Shown here: positions 32,810 through 40,820 of the stretch, piece by piece
How positions within the stretch are numbered: the stretch's first letter is position 1
Layout: each line of letters begins with the position of its first letter
Assembly: GCA_946412355.1 (NCBI GenBank)
Contig: CAMKGX010000003.1
Coordinates: forward strand, 1 to 64,000
Source: an uncultured Clostridia bacterium
Lineage (GTDB): Bacteria > Bacillota > Clostridia > Oscillospirales > Oscillospiraceae
Direction: 5' to 3'
DNA length: 64,000 nt
Notes under the pieces: generated by a model
Told to the model about the DNA's origin: nothing
The model's input: the letters and a program-made list of their open reading frames with translations, nothing else
Databases searched by the model: none
Translations under genes and position numbers: made by a program

Positions 32810-33337
32810 ATGCCCATGACCACAGCCAATAAGCTGACGCTGCTGCGTATCGCACTGATCCCCGTATTCCTGGTGCTGATGTACATGACCTTCCCCGCCC
32901 ACCGCCTGGTGGCCCTGGGGGTCTATATCCTGGCCTGCCTCACCGACTACCTGGACGGCTACATCGCCCGCCACTACGATCAGGTGTCCAACTTCGGCAA
33001 GTTTGCCGACCCCCTGGCGGATAAGTGCCTGGTGATGGCGGCCCTGTGCATCTTCGTGGCCGAGGGCAGCCTGGCCGCCTGGATCCTGGCGGTGGTGCTG
33101 CTGCGTGAGTTCGCCGTTAGCGGATTGCGGATGGTGGCCGTGGAGGAGGGCCGTGTCATTGCCGCCGCCTGGTCCGGCAAGATCAAAACCGCCTCCACCA
33201 TGGTGTGCATCTGCCTCATCCTCTTCGGCATCCCCGGCTGGCTGAACACCGTCTGCCAGTGGGTGATCCTGGTCACCACCGTCTACTCCGGCGTGGAGTA
33301 TTTCTGGAAGAACAAGGACGTTTTTTCTGAAAAATAG
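32810..33337 (+). CDS. pgsA: CDP-diacylglycerol-glycerol-3-phosphate 3-phosphatidyltransferase
   Basis: A 175-residue membrane enzyme making phosphatidylglycerol phosphate. The CDP-alcohol phosphotransferase motif is complete: DYLDGYIARHYDQVSNFGK followed by FADPLADK (DGxxAR-x8-GxxxDxxxD). Four to five membrane segments follow. The ATG at 32810 was chosen for AGAAAGGTGG 8 nt upstream. It has its own promoter and a strong terminator. Confidence 0.95.
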   Translation: MPMTTANKLTLLRIALIPVFLVLMYMTFPAHRLVALGVYILACLTDYLDGYIARHYDQVSNFGKFADPLADKCLVMAALCIFVAEGSLAAWILAVVLLREFAVSGLRMVAVEEGRVIAAAWSGKIKTASTMVCICLILFGIPGWLNTVCQWVILVTTVYSGVEYFWKNKDVFSEK

Positions 33338-33358
33338 TAACAAAAAATGAACAAAAAA

Positions 33359-33392
33359 ATGAGCCTGCGCCTTAAGCGCAGGCTCATTTTTT
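33359..33392 (+). terminator. Terminator of pgsA
   Basis: ATGAGCCTGCGC-N4-GCGCAGGCTCAT followed by TTTTTTG. The A run upstream lets it also serve copA on the minus strand. Confidence 0.93.
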
Positions 33393-33416
33393 GATGCGTT
33401 TTGTTCGGTTTGACCG

Positions 33417-33626
33417 TCAGCGAACGGCGGTGACTTCGTAGTCCTGATCCTCCACCGCCTTGCGCAGTACCTCATCGGCTACCGGCTGGGACAGGGTCAC
33501 CACGGCGGTGCCCTTGTTGTGGTCGGCCACGGCGGCGCTCACGCCCTCCACGGCCTCCAAAGCCTTTTTTACCCGGGCCTCGCAGTGCTCGCACATCATG
33601 CCCTTTACGTCCAGTGTCTTTTCCAT
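33417..33626 (-). CDS. Possible internally initiated CopZ-like copper chaperone
   Basis: The last 69 codons of copA form a full HMA chaperone starting MEKTLDVKGMMCEHCEARV. The ATG at 33626 is in frame with copA and has AAAAGGAGG (33643-33635) 8 nt upstream, as good as any ribosome binding site in the window. So the cell may make both the fused ATPase and free CopZ from one mRNA. E. coli copA makes a short copper chaperone by frameshifting instead. Internal initiation here is inferred. Confidence 0.6.
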   Translation of the reverse strand: MEKTLDVKGMMCEHCEARVKKALEAVEGVSAAVADHNKGTAVVTLSQPVADEVLRKAVEDQDYEVTAVR

Positions 33627-35957
33627 AGTGGTTTCCTCCTTTTGCTTTTGCTGCCGGGGCGCTTCCGCCGGGGCAGGTGTTGAATGGTGTTTCCGTGGCC
33701 GGTCATGGCCGGCATCCCGCAGGGGGAACAGGTTCAGCCTCAGGGCATTCATGCACACCGTGAAGCTGGAAAGGCTCATGGCCGCCGCGCCGATCATGGG
33801 GCTCATCTCCCACGTCCAGCCAAAGACGGCGCCGTAAAATCCGGCGGCCAGGGGGATGCAGATGACGTTGTAGAAGAAGGCCCAGAACAGGTTTTCGTGG
33901 ATGTTCCGCACCGTGGCCCGGGAAAGGCGGACGGCGGCGGACACATCGGTGAGCCGGGAGTGCATCACCACCACGTCGGCAGCGTCGATGGCCACGTCGG
34001 TGCCCGCGCCGATGGCGATGCCCACCGTGGCCCGCTTGAGAGCCGGTGCGTCGTTGATGCCGTCGCCCACCATGGCCACGGTGCCGCTTGCCAGCAGGCG
34101 GCGAATGACCGCCTCCTTGCCGTCGGGCAGTACCCCGGCGATGACCTCGTCTACCCCGGCCTCCCGGCCGATGGCATGGGCGGTGCGCGCATTGTCGCCG
34201 GTGAGCATCACCACACGGATGCCCATGTTTTGCAGCTCCTTCACCGCTTGGGCGGAGTCGGGCTTGATGGCGTCCGCCACGGCGATTAAGCCACAAACGG
34301 TATCGTTTTCTGCAAAATACAGGGGCGTTTTGCCCTGTTCGGCCAGCTTCTGTCCCTGTGCCAGCAGGGCGGGGGAGAGGGCGAACTTGCCGCCCATGAA
34401 TTTCCCGGAGCCGCCCCAGAGGGTTTTCCCGTTTCGCCGGGCGGTGAGCCCGCTGCCGGAGAGCACGGCAAAGTCGGTGACAGGGGAGAGGGCCACGGCC
34501 TTTTCGGCGGCATAGGCCATCACCGCCGCCGCCAGGGGATGCTCGGAGTGCTGCTCCAAATCGGCGGTCAGCTGCAACAGGGCCTCCGCCGTCACGCCGG
34601 GGGCAGGCACCACGTCGGTGACCACCGGCGCGCCGGAGGTAATGGTGCCGGTCTTGTCCAGCACCACGGTGTCCACCTTGCCGGCGTTTTCCAGGGCCAC
34701 GGCGGTTTTGAAGAGGATGCCGTTTTTGGCACCCACCCCGTTGCCCACCATGATGGCCACCGGGGTGGCAAGGCCCAGGGCGCAGGGGCAGGAGATCACC
34801 AGCACGGCGATGGCCCGGGCGATGGAGAAGGCGAAGTCCCGGCCCGAGAGCAGCCAGACCGCCAGCGTCACCACCGCGATGCCGATCACCGCCGGGACGA
34901 ACACGGCGGACACCTTGTCGGCAATGCGGGCAATGGGAGCCTTGGTGGCGGCGGCGTCGGACACCATGCGGATGATTTGGGAAAGGGTGGTGTCCTCCCC
35001 CACCCGGGTGGCCCGGCAGCGGAGATACCCGGAGGTGTTGATGGTGGCGGCGGAGACGGTGTCCCCCGGCCCCTTGTCCACAGGGACGGACTCGCCGGTG
35101 AGGGCCGCCTCGTTGACGGCGCTGTCGCCCTCCAAAATGACGCCGTCCACCGGGATGGCCTCCCCGGGCCGCACGGCGAACGTGTCGCCCACGGCCACCT
35201 CACCGATGGGAACCGTTACCTCCTGCCCACCCCGCACCAAAACGGCGGTCTGGGGCGCCAGGCCCATGAGACCCTTCAGGGCGTCGGTGGTGCGGCCTTT
35301 GCTGATGGCTTCCAGCAGCTTGCCGAGAGTAATCAGCGTGGGGATCATGGCCGCCGTCTCAAAGTACAGGTTGTGACCCAGAGCCATGACGGCGCCCTGG
35401 TCGCCCGAGCCCATGGCCCCCGCCATGGCGAACAGCTCCACCAGGCTGTACCCGAAGGCGGCGCTGCTGCCCAGGGCCACCAGCGTGTCCATGTTGGGGG
35501 CGCGGTCAAATAAGGTGCGGTAGCCCACGGTGAAGAATTTGTGGTTGATGCGCATCACCACCACGGCCAGCAGCATCTGCATGATGGCCATGGACACGTG
35601 GTTTTCCAAAAAGGCGGGCACGGGAAAGCCCAGCATACTGTGGCCCATGGAGAGATATAGCAGCACCGCCAGCACGCAAAGGGACGTGATAAGCCGCCGA
35701 CGCAGCACCGGGGTCTCCCGGCCCAACAGAGCGCCCTCCTCCGCCGCCGGAGCGGCGGCGCCCTTCTTTTTGGCACCGTAGCCCGCCGCCGTCACCGCCT
35801 GGATGATGGCGGCGCTGTCGGCCGTGCCCTCCACGCCCATGGCGTTGGTCAGCAGCGACACGGCGCAGCTTGTCACCCCCGGCACGGCGGACACCGCCTT
35901 TTCCACCCGGGCCTGGCAGGCGGCGCAGCTCATGCCGGTGACTTCATATTGTTCCAA
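33417..35957 (-). CDS. copA: Copper-exporting P1B-type ATPase with C-terminal CopZ-like domain
   Basis: An 846-residue Cu(I) ATPase. The N-terminal HMA domain has GMSCAAC (Cys11, Cys14). Membrane helices start near residue 88. The actuator carries TGES (287-290), the ion path CPC (390-392), the phosphorylated Asp434 in DKTGT, then HSEHPLA and GDGINDAPAL. YNVICIPLAAG and MSLSSFTVCMNALRL fit copper specificity. Uniquely, a second HMA domain (GMMCEHC) follows at the C-terminus after a Pro/Ala/Gln-rich linker. The start is TTG at 35957, 8 nt after GGAGG; no ATG is better. csoR lies 13 bp upstream. Confidence 0.95.
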   Translation of the reverse strand: MEQYEVTGMSCAACQARVEKAVSAVPGVTSCAVSLLTNAMGVEGTADSAAIIQAVTAAGYGAKKKGAAAPAAEEGALLGRETPVLRRRLITSLCVLAVLLYLSMGHSMLGFPVPAFLENHVSMAIMQMLLAVVVMRINHKFFTVGYRTLFDRAPNMDTLVALGSSAAFGYSLVELFAMAGAMGSGDQGAVMALGHNLYFETAAMIPTLITLGKLLEAISKGRTTDALKGLMGLAPQTAVLVRGGQEVTVPIGEVAVGDTFAVRPGEAIPVDGVILEGDSAVNEAALTGESVPVDKGPGDTVSAATINTSGYLRCRATRVGEDTTLSQIIRMVSDAAATKAPIARIADKVSAVFVPAVIGIAVVTLAVWLLSGRDFAFSIARAIAVLVISCPCALGLATPVAIMVGNGVGAKNGILFKTAVALENAGKVDTVVLDKTGTITSGAPVVTDVVPAPGVTAEALLQLTADLEQHSEHPLAAAVMAYAAEKAVALSPVTDFAVLSGSGLTARRNGKTLWGGSGKFMGGKFALSPALLAQGQKLAEQGKTPLYFAENDTVCGLIAVADAIKPDSAQAVKELQNMGIRVVMLTGDNARTAHAIGREAGVDEVIAGVLPDGKEAVIRRLLASGTVAMVGDGINDAPALKRATVGIAIGAGTDVAIDAADVVVMHSRLTDVSAAVRLSRATVRNIHENLFWAFFYNVICIPLAAGFYGAVFGWTWEMSPMIGAAAMSLSSFTVCMNALRLNLFPLRDAGHDRPRKHHSTPAPAEAPRQQKQKEETTMEKTLDVKGMMCEHCEARVKKALEAVEGVSAAVADHNKGTAVVTLSQPVADEVLRKAVEDQDYEVTAVR

Positions 35958-35970
35958 GGTTGTCGCCTCC

Positions 35971-36288
35971 TTATTTCATCAGCTTTTGCAGCACCGCCAG
36001 CAGCTCCTCCACGGCCTCGTCGTCGCCCCGGCGGATGTCGTCGGCCACGCAGGTGCGGATGTGGTTGGCCAGCAGCACCTTATTAAAACTGTGGAGCGCC
36101 GCGTTGATGGCGGCCACCTGCAAGAGGATGTCGGTGCAGTAGGCGTTGCTCTCCAGCATGTTCCGCACGCCCCGGACCTGGCCCTCGATGCGGCTGAGCC
36201 GGTTGCACAGGTCCCGGTACTCCTTCTCGCTGCGCTCCTTGGTCTTGTGGCGGCAGCAGTCGGGCAGTTGCTTTTCCATTTGCTCCAT
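35971..36288 (-). CDS. csoR: Copper-sensing repressor CsoR
   Basis: A 105-residue all-helical repressor of the CsoR/RcnR family. The Cu(I) ligand set is Cys51 (SNAYCTDIL), His76 and Cys80 (LLANHIRTCV), matching the C-H-C pattern of copper sensors. RLSRIEGQVRGVRNML is the DNA-contact helix. An extra Cys-Cys-x-His lies near the N-terminus. Copper binding releases it from its operator at 36326-36342 and turns on csoR-copA. Confidence 0.95.
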   Translation of the reverse strand: MEQMEKQLPDCCRHKTKERSEKEYRDLCNRLSRIEGQVRGVRNMLESNAYCTDILLQVAAINAALHSFNKVLLANHIRTCVADDIRRGDDEAVEELLAVLQKLMK

Positions 36289-36320
36289 GCGTCCATCCTC
36301 CTTTACGGATCTTCACCGTT

Positions 36321-36349
36321 ATAATATACCCCCAGGGGGTATTTGTCAA
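36321..36349 (-). promoter_or_regulatory. csoR-copA promoter with CsoR operator
   Basis: On the minus strand, TTGACA (36349-36344) and TATTAT (36326-36321), 17-bp spacer. The palindrome ATACCCCC-A-GGGGGTAT (36326-36342) fills the spacer. C/G-run palindromes of this kind are the known CsoR operators. Confidence 0.9.
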
Positions 36350-36374
36350 GAGCGACGGAGGCAATAAAAATCAG

Positions 36375-36403
36375 TTGACAGCGGTGGCAAAGGCTGATAT
36401 GAT
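36375..36403 (+). promoter_or_regulatory. Promoter of the T-box/cysS unit
   Basis: TTGACA (36375-36380), 17 bp, and an extended -10 TGATATGAT (hexamer 36398-36403). Divergent from the csoR promoter. Confidence 0.9.
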
Positions 36404-36409
36404 ATTTGC

Positions 36410-36650
36410 CGAACTGAACAGCGCGATGAACGGAAGAGTACCGCTCCATAGGCGACCCAGAGAGGCAGGGCCCACAGGCTGGAAGGCCCGCCGCCGCCGG
36501 GGGAGGGAAGTGCGTCCGCGAGCGCGGGGGATGCAGAAGCCCTCCGCCCTGGGCCGGCGAAACGGCCTTTTAAGCGACAAACGAGAGTGGAACCGCGGCA
36601 TCGCCGCCTCTCATGCCCCGCGGGGCGTGAGGGGCGTTTATTTTTTCGCA
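36410..36650 (+). promoter_or_regulatory. T-box riboswitch upstream of cysS
   Basis: The leader has stem I features (GAAGAGTACC, CCAGAGAGGC, AGGCTGGAAGGCC), the T-box core GAGAGTGGAACCGCGG (36583-36598) and a terminator CCTCTCATGCCCC-GC-GGGGCGTGAGG ending TTTATTTTTT. The T box can pair instead into the antiterminator. A TGC (36532-36534) in the 3' side of stem I is the likely Cys specifier, though a second TGC lies at 36511. Uncharged tRNA-Cys would turn on cysS. Confidence 0.9.
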
Positions 36651-36687
36651 TATATTTAATATAGTATCAAAGCGAAGGAGAAGGGCT

Positions 36688-38139
36688 ATGTATCTGTATA
36701 ACTCGGCTACCCATAAAAAAGAGGAATTCAAGACCCACACCCCGGGCCGGGTGGAGATGTACACCTGCGGCCCCACCGTGTACCATTTTGCCCACATCGG
36801 CAACCTGCGCTCCTACATCATGGAGGACGTGCTGGAAAAATATCTCCGTTTCCTGGGCTACGACGTGAACCGGGTGATGAACATCACCGACGTGGGCCAT
36901 CTCACCTCCGACGCCGACGAGGGCGAGGACAAGATGCTCAAGGGCGCCCGCCGGGAGCACAAGACGGTGATGGAGATCGCCCGGTATTACACCGACGCCT
37001 TTTTTGACGACTGCCGCAAGCTGAACATCAAGCGGCCCGACCACGTCCAGCCCGCCACCGGCATGATCGAGGACTACATCCGCATCATCTCCGGCCTGCT
37101 GGACAAGGGCTACGCCTATCTTGCCGGAGGCAACGTGTATTTTGACACGTCCAAGCTGGAAAAATACTATGTGTTCAACGAGCATAACGAGGAGGACCTG
37201 TTCGTGGGCGTCCGGGAGGGCGTGGAGGAGGACACCAACAAGCGCAATAAGAACGACTTTGTGCTGTGGTTCACCAAGTCCAAGTTTGAGGACCAGGCCC
37301 TGAAATGGGACTCCCCCTGGGGCGTGGGCTACCCCGGCTGGCACATTGAGTGCTCCGGCATCTCCATGAAGTACAACGGCGAATACCTGGACATCCACTG
37401 CGGCGGCATCGACAACGCCTTCCCCCACCACACCAACGAGATCGCCCAGACCGAGAGCTACCTGGGCCACCCCTGGTGCTCCTGGTGGGTCCACGTGCTG
37501 CACCTGAACACCAGCGACGGCAAGATGAGCAAGTCCAAGGGCGAGTTCCTCACCGTGTCCCTGCTGGAGGAGAAGGGCTACGACCCCCTGGCCTACCGCT
37601 TCTTCTGCCTGCAAAGCCATTACCGCAAGAGCCTGGTGTTCACCTGGGAGAACCTGGACAACGCCGCCGGTGCGTTCCAGAAGCTGATCGCCAAGGTGGC
37701 TAACCTAAAGCCGGATGACGGCCCCGTGGACGAGGCCGCGGTGGAGGCGCTGAAAAATAAGTTCAAGTCCGGCATGGATAACGATCTGAATACCTCCCTG
37801 GGCGTCACCTGCCTGTACGACATTCTGAAGGCCAAGACCAACGACGCCACCAAGCTGGCGGCCCTGGACGCGGTGGACGCGGTGCTGGGCCTGAAGCTGA
37901 CGGAGAAGGCGGCGGCCCAGCGGGCCAAAAACGCCCAGGCTGCGGCGGCCCCGGCGGGCTTCGCCATCATCAGCGAGAGCGGCGAGGCGGACGCGGCGGT
38001 GGAGCAGCTCATCCGCGACCGGGCCGACGCCAAGAAGGCCAAGGACTTCGCCCGTGCCGACGGCATCCGGGACCGGCTCAAAGCCATGGGCGTGGAGATC
38101 ACCGACATGCCCGGCGGGGCCAAGTGGCGGCGAGTGTAA
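36688..38139 (+). CDS. cysS: Cysteinyl-tRNA synthetase
   Basis: A 483-residue class I synthetase. It opens TPGRVEMYTCGPTVYHFAHIGN, with the zinc cysteine in TCGPTVY and the HIGH-type HIGN. A second zinc site lies around WHIECS and HHTNEIAQ, and KMSKS is in SDGKMSKSKGEF near residue 270. The DALR-type anticodon-binding domain and a short C-terminal tail follow (RADGIRDRLKAMGVEI). It charges tRNA-Cys. AGCGAAGGAGAAGG precedes the ATG. Control is by the T-box leader. Confidence 0.97.
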   Translation: MYLYNSATHKKEEFKTHTPGRVEMYTCGPTVYHFAHIGNLRSYIMEDVLEKYLRFLGYDVNRVMNITDVGHLTSDADEGEDKMLKGARREHKTVMEIARYYTDAFFDDCRKLNIKRPDHVQPATGMIEDYIRIISGLLDKGYAYLAGGNVYFDTSKLEKYYVFNEHNEEDLFVGVREGVEEDTNKRNKNDFVLWFTKSKFEDQALKWDSPWGVGYPGWHIECSGISMKYNGEYLDIHCGGIDNAFPHHTNEIAQTESYLGHPWCSWWVHVLHLNTSDGKMSKSKGEFLTVSLLEEKGYDPLAYRFFCLQSHYRKSLVFTWENLDNAAGAFQKLIAKVANLKPDDGPVDEAAVEALKNKFKSGMDNDLNTSLGVTCLYDILKAKTNDATKLAALDAVDAVLGLKLTEKAAAQRAKNAQAAAAPAGFAIISESGEADAAVEQLIRDRADAKKAKDFARADGIRDRLKAMGVEITDMPGGAKWRRV

Positions 38140-38149
38140 CATCCAGCCG

Positions 38150-38384
38150 GGGGGCGGACAGAGTCGTCCGCCCCTACGAAATATACCGTCCCCCCCGCTA
38201 CCATGAAAACGTTTATCAAAATCGATACTCTGTAAGGCGGCACACATGGGTGCCGCCCTACGAACGGGTTAACGTTTCCTTCGTAGGGCGGGACCTGTGT
38301 GTCCCGCCGTTACCCGGGGCGGATGGGAGAAAAGGCGCCGTTGGCTGCGAACGGTCGCGGCTTCCTCCGTAGGGGCCGCCGCCT
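38150..38384. repeat. Palindromic repeat mosaic after cysS
   Basis: Four units share a CCCTACGAA / TTCGTAGGG border but have different self-complementary stems: GGGGCGGAC/GTCCGCCCC (38151), GGCGGCAC/GTGCCGCC (38236), GGCGGGAC/GTCCCGCC (38287), and a CGTAGGGGCCGCCGCC end (38369). The second and third lie head to head. From 38280 to 38384 the sequence matches 39051-39157. No gene is visible in the stretch 38140-38508. Confidence 0.75.
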
Positions 38385-38508
38385 ACCCCAAGGGCACTGG
38401 CTCCACATTCCGCTCATGCTTCGCGGTGTGTCGCTGGCGCCGGCGGCCCGGGACACGGCGGCATCTATACGTATCGTGCGTTTCAGCGAGACAGAAAGAG
38501 AGGCAGAT

Positions 38509-38904
38509 ATGAAGAAGCTTTTGGCGTATCTGAAGGAGCATCGGCGGGAGAAAATAGACAAATTGAGCCTGCTCATGGTTGCGACATCTGCGTTTGGAGT
38601 GCTGCTCTATTTACAGAAAGACGACAGCGCTGGCCGCGGTATGGCCGTAGTTTGGAGCGCATCACTGCTGCTCTATCTCTACCAGATGTTTTTCGTCACG
38701 CCGGGGGAGAAGAAGATCGACTACGCTGCCGAATCGGCCCAGGCGGAGGCGGATCTGACCGCCGCCCTGGCGGGGTGCGACGACGCGGCCCTGCGGAAAA
38801 TCATCGACGACCCCCTGCGGGGCGAGGCCATCAAGGCCAGGGCAAGGGCGCTGCTGGCGGAGAGGGAACAGGAAGGACGCTCTCCTTTTCCCCCGGCGGA
38901 TTAA
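38509..38904 (+). CDS. Unrecognised small membrane protein
   Basis: A 131-residue protein. A basic N-terminus (KEHRREKIDK) precedes two hydrophobic segments (residues about 18-37 and 44-63). A soluble, Ala/Glu-rich helical C-terminus follows (YAAESAQAEADLTAALAGC, LRKIIDDPLRGEAIKARARA). The ATG at 38509 has AGAGAGG upstream. I recognise no family. Part of its first half has lower GC than the neighbours. It is bracketed on both sides by related repeat clusters, which suggests it arrived or was isolated as a repeat-bounded cassette (inference). Confidence 0.65.
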   Translation: MKKLLAYLKEHRREKIDKLSLLMVATSAFGVLLYLQKDDSAGRGMAVVWSASLLLYLYQMFFVTPGEKKIDYAAESAQAEADLTAALAGCDDAALRKIIDDPLRGEAIKARARALLAEREQEGRSPFPPAD

Positions 38905-38915
38905 ACCATGTGGGA

Positions 38916-39166
38916 GGGCGGACAGAGTCGTCCGCCCCTACAAAGGGTTGTCGTTCCCGTTTGCCGTGCAGCCCACCTTGGCGTTTTTCGTTACCGCGCT
39001 GCGGGCGATTCGTGAATCGCCCCTACGATGAAAACAGAGGCCCAGTTCTGTTCGTAGGGGCGCTTCATGAAGCGCCCGTTGCCCACGGGGGGAAAATTGA
39101 GGAAAGGCACCGTTGGATGCGAATGGTCGCGGCTTCCTCCGTAGGGGCCGCCGCCCCCGGCGGCCC
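38916..39166. repeat. Palindromic repeat mosaic before the S10 operon
   Basis: Units are GGGCGGAC/GTCCGCCC (38916, the same stem and loop as at 38152), GGGCGATTC/GAATCGCCC (39003), GGGCGCTTC/GAAGCGCCC (39058) and GGGCCGCCG/CGGCGGCCC (39145). The two middle ones are head to head. From 39051 to 39157 it repeats the module at 38280-38384. No gene is visible from 38905 to 39270. Confidence 0.75.
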
Positions 39167-39270
39167 GTAACCCTGTTTTCCCCCTACATTTTGTACCTCA
39201 ATCCCCCCGCCGACCCTATTGTACAAAACGCAGAAATCGGCCCGAAAAATTCTTGCAAAAATCACAAAAA

Positions 39271-39315
39271 ATAATCGAAAACCCCCTTGACAACAAGGGG
39301 GTTTTCGATTATTAT
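39271..39315 (+). promoter_or_regulatory. S10-operon promoter inside an 18-bp perfect inverted repeat
   Basis: The -35 TTGACA (39287-39292) and -10 TATTAT (39310-39315) are 17 bp apart. The arms 39271-39288 and 39295-39312 (AAAACCCCCTT / AAGGGGGTTTT at the centre) are perfect complements with a 6-nt loop. So the -35 box forms the loop region of the hairpin. It can also act as an incoming terminator. Confidence 0.75.
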
Positions 39316-39610
39316 AGGCAAGTACGCGCGGAAGAGGTGCTGCACACCCGGAAGCGTTTACACTGCGATGAACCGGGAGATTGCTCCGCAAGGAGGTAAC
39401 TTCCGGGGAGTATGTCCGATAATCGGGCGGCTGAGGATGTTCTGTTCGCCGGCGTAGATCGCCGCGCCAGAGCCACACCGGCCACGTCTGCGTGCCGGTG
39501 TTTCTTATGAGCCGGAATGATACGCACGGAACGGCGGATAGAGAGACCTCACCGTACGGAATTGGTCAAAGCAAACAAAACCGTACATTGAAGTAAGGAG
39601 TAAACAAGAA
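39316..39610 (+). promoter_or_regulatory. Long structured leader of the S10 ribosomal operon
   Basis: About 290 nt from promoter to rpsJ with no credible gene. A hairpin ACACCGGC-N11-GCCGGTGT followed by TTCTT (39472-39505) resembles an attenuator. An AAGGAGG lies at 39391 without a following frame of note. Autogenous control of the S10 operon by L4 is established in E. coli; by analogy this leader may sense a ribosomal protein (inference). Confidence 0.5.
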
Positions 39611-39919
39611 ATGGCAAAGGAAATGATTCGCATTCGTCTGAAGGCCTATGACCATCAGGTCATCGACCAGAGCGCAGAGAAGATCGTGGAGACCGCCAAG
39701 CGCACCGGCGCCACCGTGTCCGGCCCCATCCCTCTGCCCACCAAGAAGGAGATCGTCACTATCCTGCGTGCGACCCACAAGTACAAGGACAGCCGTGAGC
39801 AGTTCGAGCGCCGCACTCACAAGAGACTGATCGACATCACCCGCTCCACCCCCAAGACCGTGGAGGCCCTGATGGCCCTGGATCTGCCCGCCGGTGTGGA
39901 GATCGAGATCAAGCTGTAA
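39611..39919 (+). CDS. rpsJ: 30S ribosomal protein S10
   Basis: A 102-residue S10 of normal length, first gene of the superoperon. Landmarks are [31 protein letters not shown] and the C-terminal [14 protein letters not shown]10 also takes part in antitermination as NusE. AGTAAGGAG precedes the ATG. A 162-bp gap separates it from rplC. Confidence 0.98.
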   Translation: MAKEMIRIRLKAYDHQVIDQSAEKIVETAKRTGATVSGPIPLPTKKEIVTILRATHKYKDSREQFERRTHKRLIDITRSTPKTVEALMALDLPAGVEIEIKL

Positions 39920-39975
39920 CACATTATTATATACAGCCATCTCGCAGCAAACCCTTATTACGCTTGCTACCCAAT

Positions 39976-40002
39976 GTCCGCCTGACTTGCGTGAGGGCGG
40001 AC
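39976..40002 (+). promoter_or_regulatory. Hairpin in the rpsJ-rplC spacer
   Basis: GTCCGCC-N13-GGCGGAC in the 162-bp spacer, much longer than other spacers in this operon. It has no U tract, so it is more likely a processing or translational-control structure than a terminator. Confidence 0.4.
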
Positions 40003-40081
40003 GGGTTACGTCGGCAGAGCAAGCTGCCTTCCCCAATGGAGGTTGAATCTATGCCGACCAATAACCTTTAAGGAGGATCAT

Positions 40082-40801
40082 ATGAAAGCAATCATCGGCA
40101 AGAAAGTCGGTATGTCTCAGATCTTCGACGAGAACGGCAAGGTGATCCCCGTCACCGTTATCGAGGCGGGCCCCTGCGTTGTCGTGCAGAAGAAGACGAC
40201 CGAGAAAGACGGCTACACCGCCGTGCAGCTGGGCTACGAGGACATCCCCGAGCGCAAGCTGACGAAGCCCGAAATGGGCCACCTGAACAAGGCGGGCGTG
40301 GCTCCCAAGAAGTACCTGCGTGAGTTCAACCTGGACAACGCCGCCGAGCTGAATGTGGGCGACATCGTCAAGGCTGACACCTTCAAAGAGGGCGACTTCG
40401 TGGACGTGACCGGCACCAGCAAGGGCCACGGCTACCAGGGCGTCATCAAGCGCTGGGGCGCACAGCGCACTCCCACCAGCCACGGCGGCGGCCCCGTGCA
40501 CCGTCACGCTGGTTCCATGGGCTCCACCACCGATCCCTCCCGCATCTTCAAGGGCAAGATCGGCGCCGGCCAGATGGGTGTTGACCAGGTCACCATCCAG
40601 AACCTGGACATCGTCAAGGTGGATACCGAGCTGAACCTCATCGCCGTTCGCGGCGCGATCCCCGGCCCCAAGGGCGGACTGGTCACCATCAAGTCCACCG
40701 TCAAGACCCATCGCGTCAAGCACGCCGACACCGGCATCAGCAACAACCCGCAGAAGGCTTCCGGCCGTAATCCCCAGAAGGCTTCCGCCCGTACTAAGTA
40801 A
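40082..40801 (+). CDS. rplC: 50S ribosomal protein L3
   Basis: A 239-residue L3 starting MKAIIGKKVGMSQIFDENG, with the central-loop region RTPTSHGGGPVHRHAGSMG that reaches the peptidyl-transferase centre. The C-terminus is extended by a small tandem repeat (NPQKASGRNPQKASARTK). ATG 40082 was chosen for TAAGGAGG 7 nt upstream; the frame extends upstream without a signal. Confidence 0.98.
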   Translation: MKAIIGKKVGMSQIFDENGKVIPVTVIEAGPCVVVQKKTTEKDGYTAVQLGYEDIPERKLTKPEMGHLNKAGVAPKKYLREFNLDNAAELNVGDIVKADTFKEGDFVDVTGTSKGHGYQGVIKRWGAQRTPTSHGGGPVHRHAGSMGSTTDPSRIFKGKIGAGQMGVDQVTIQNLDIVKVDTELNLIAVRGAIPGPKGGLVTIKSTVKTHRVKHADTGISNNPQKASGRNPQKASARTK

Positions 40802-40820
40802 GGAAAGGAGTGCTTGAAAC

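Noticed and set aside
38296-38508. N-terminal extension of the 131-residue membrane protein back to 38299
   Set aside because: The upstream frame runs through palindromic repeats and has no ribosome binding site; the ATG at 38509 has one.
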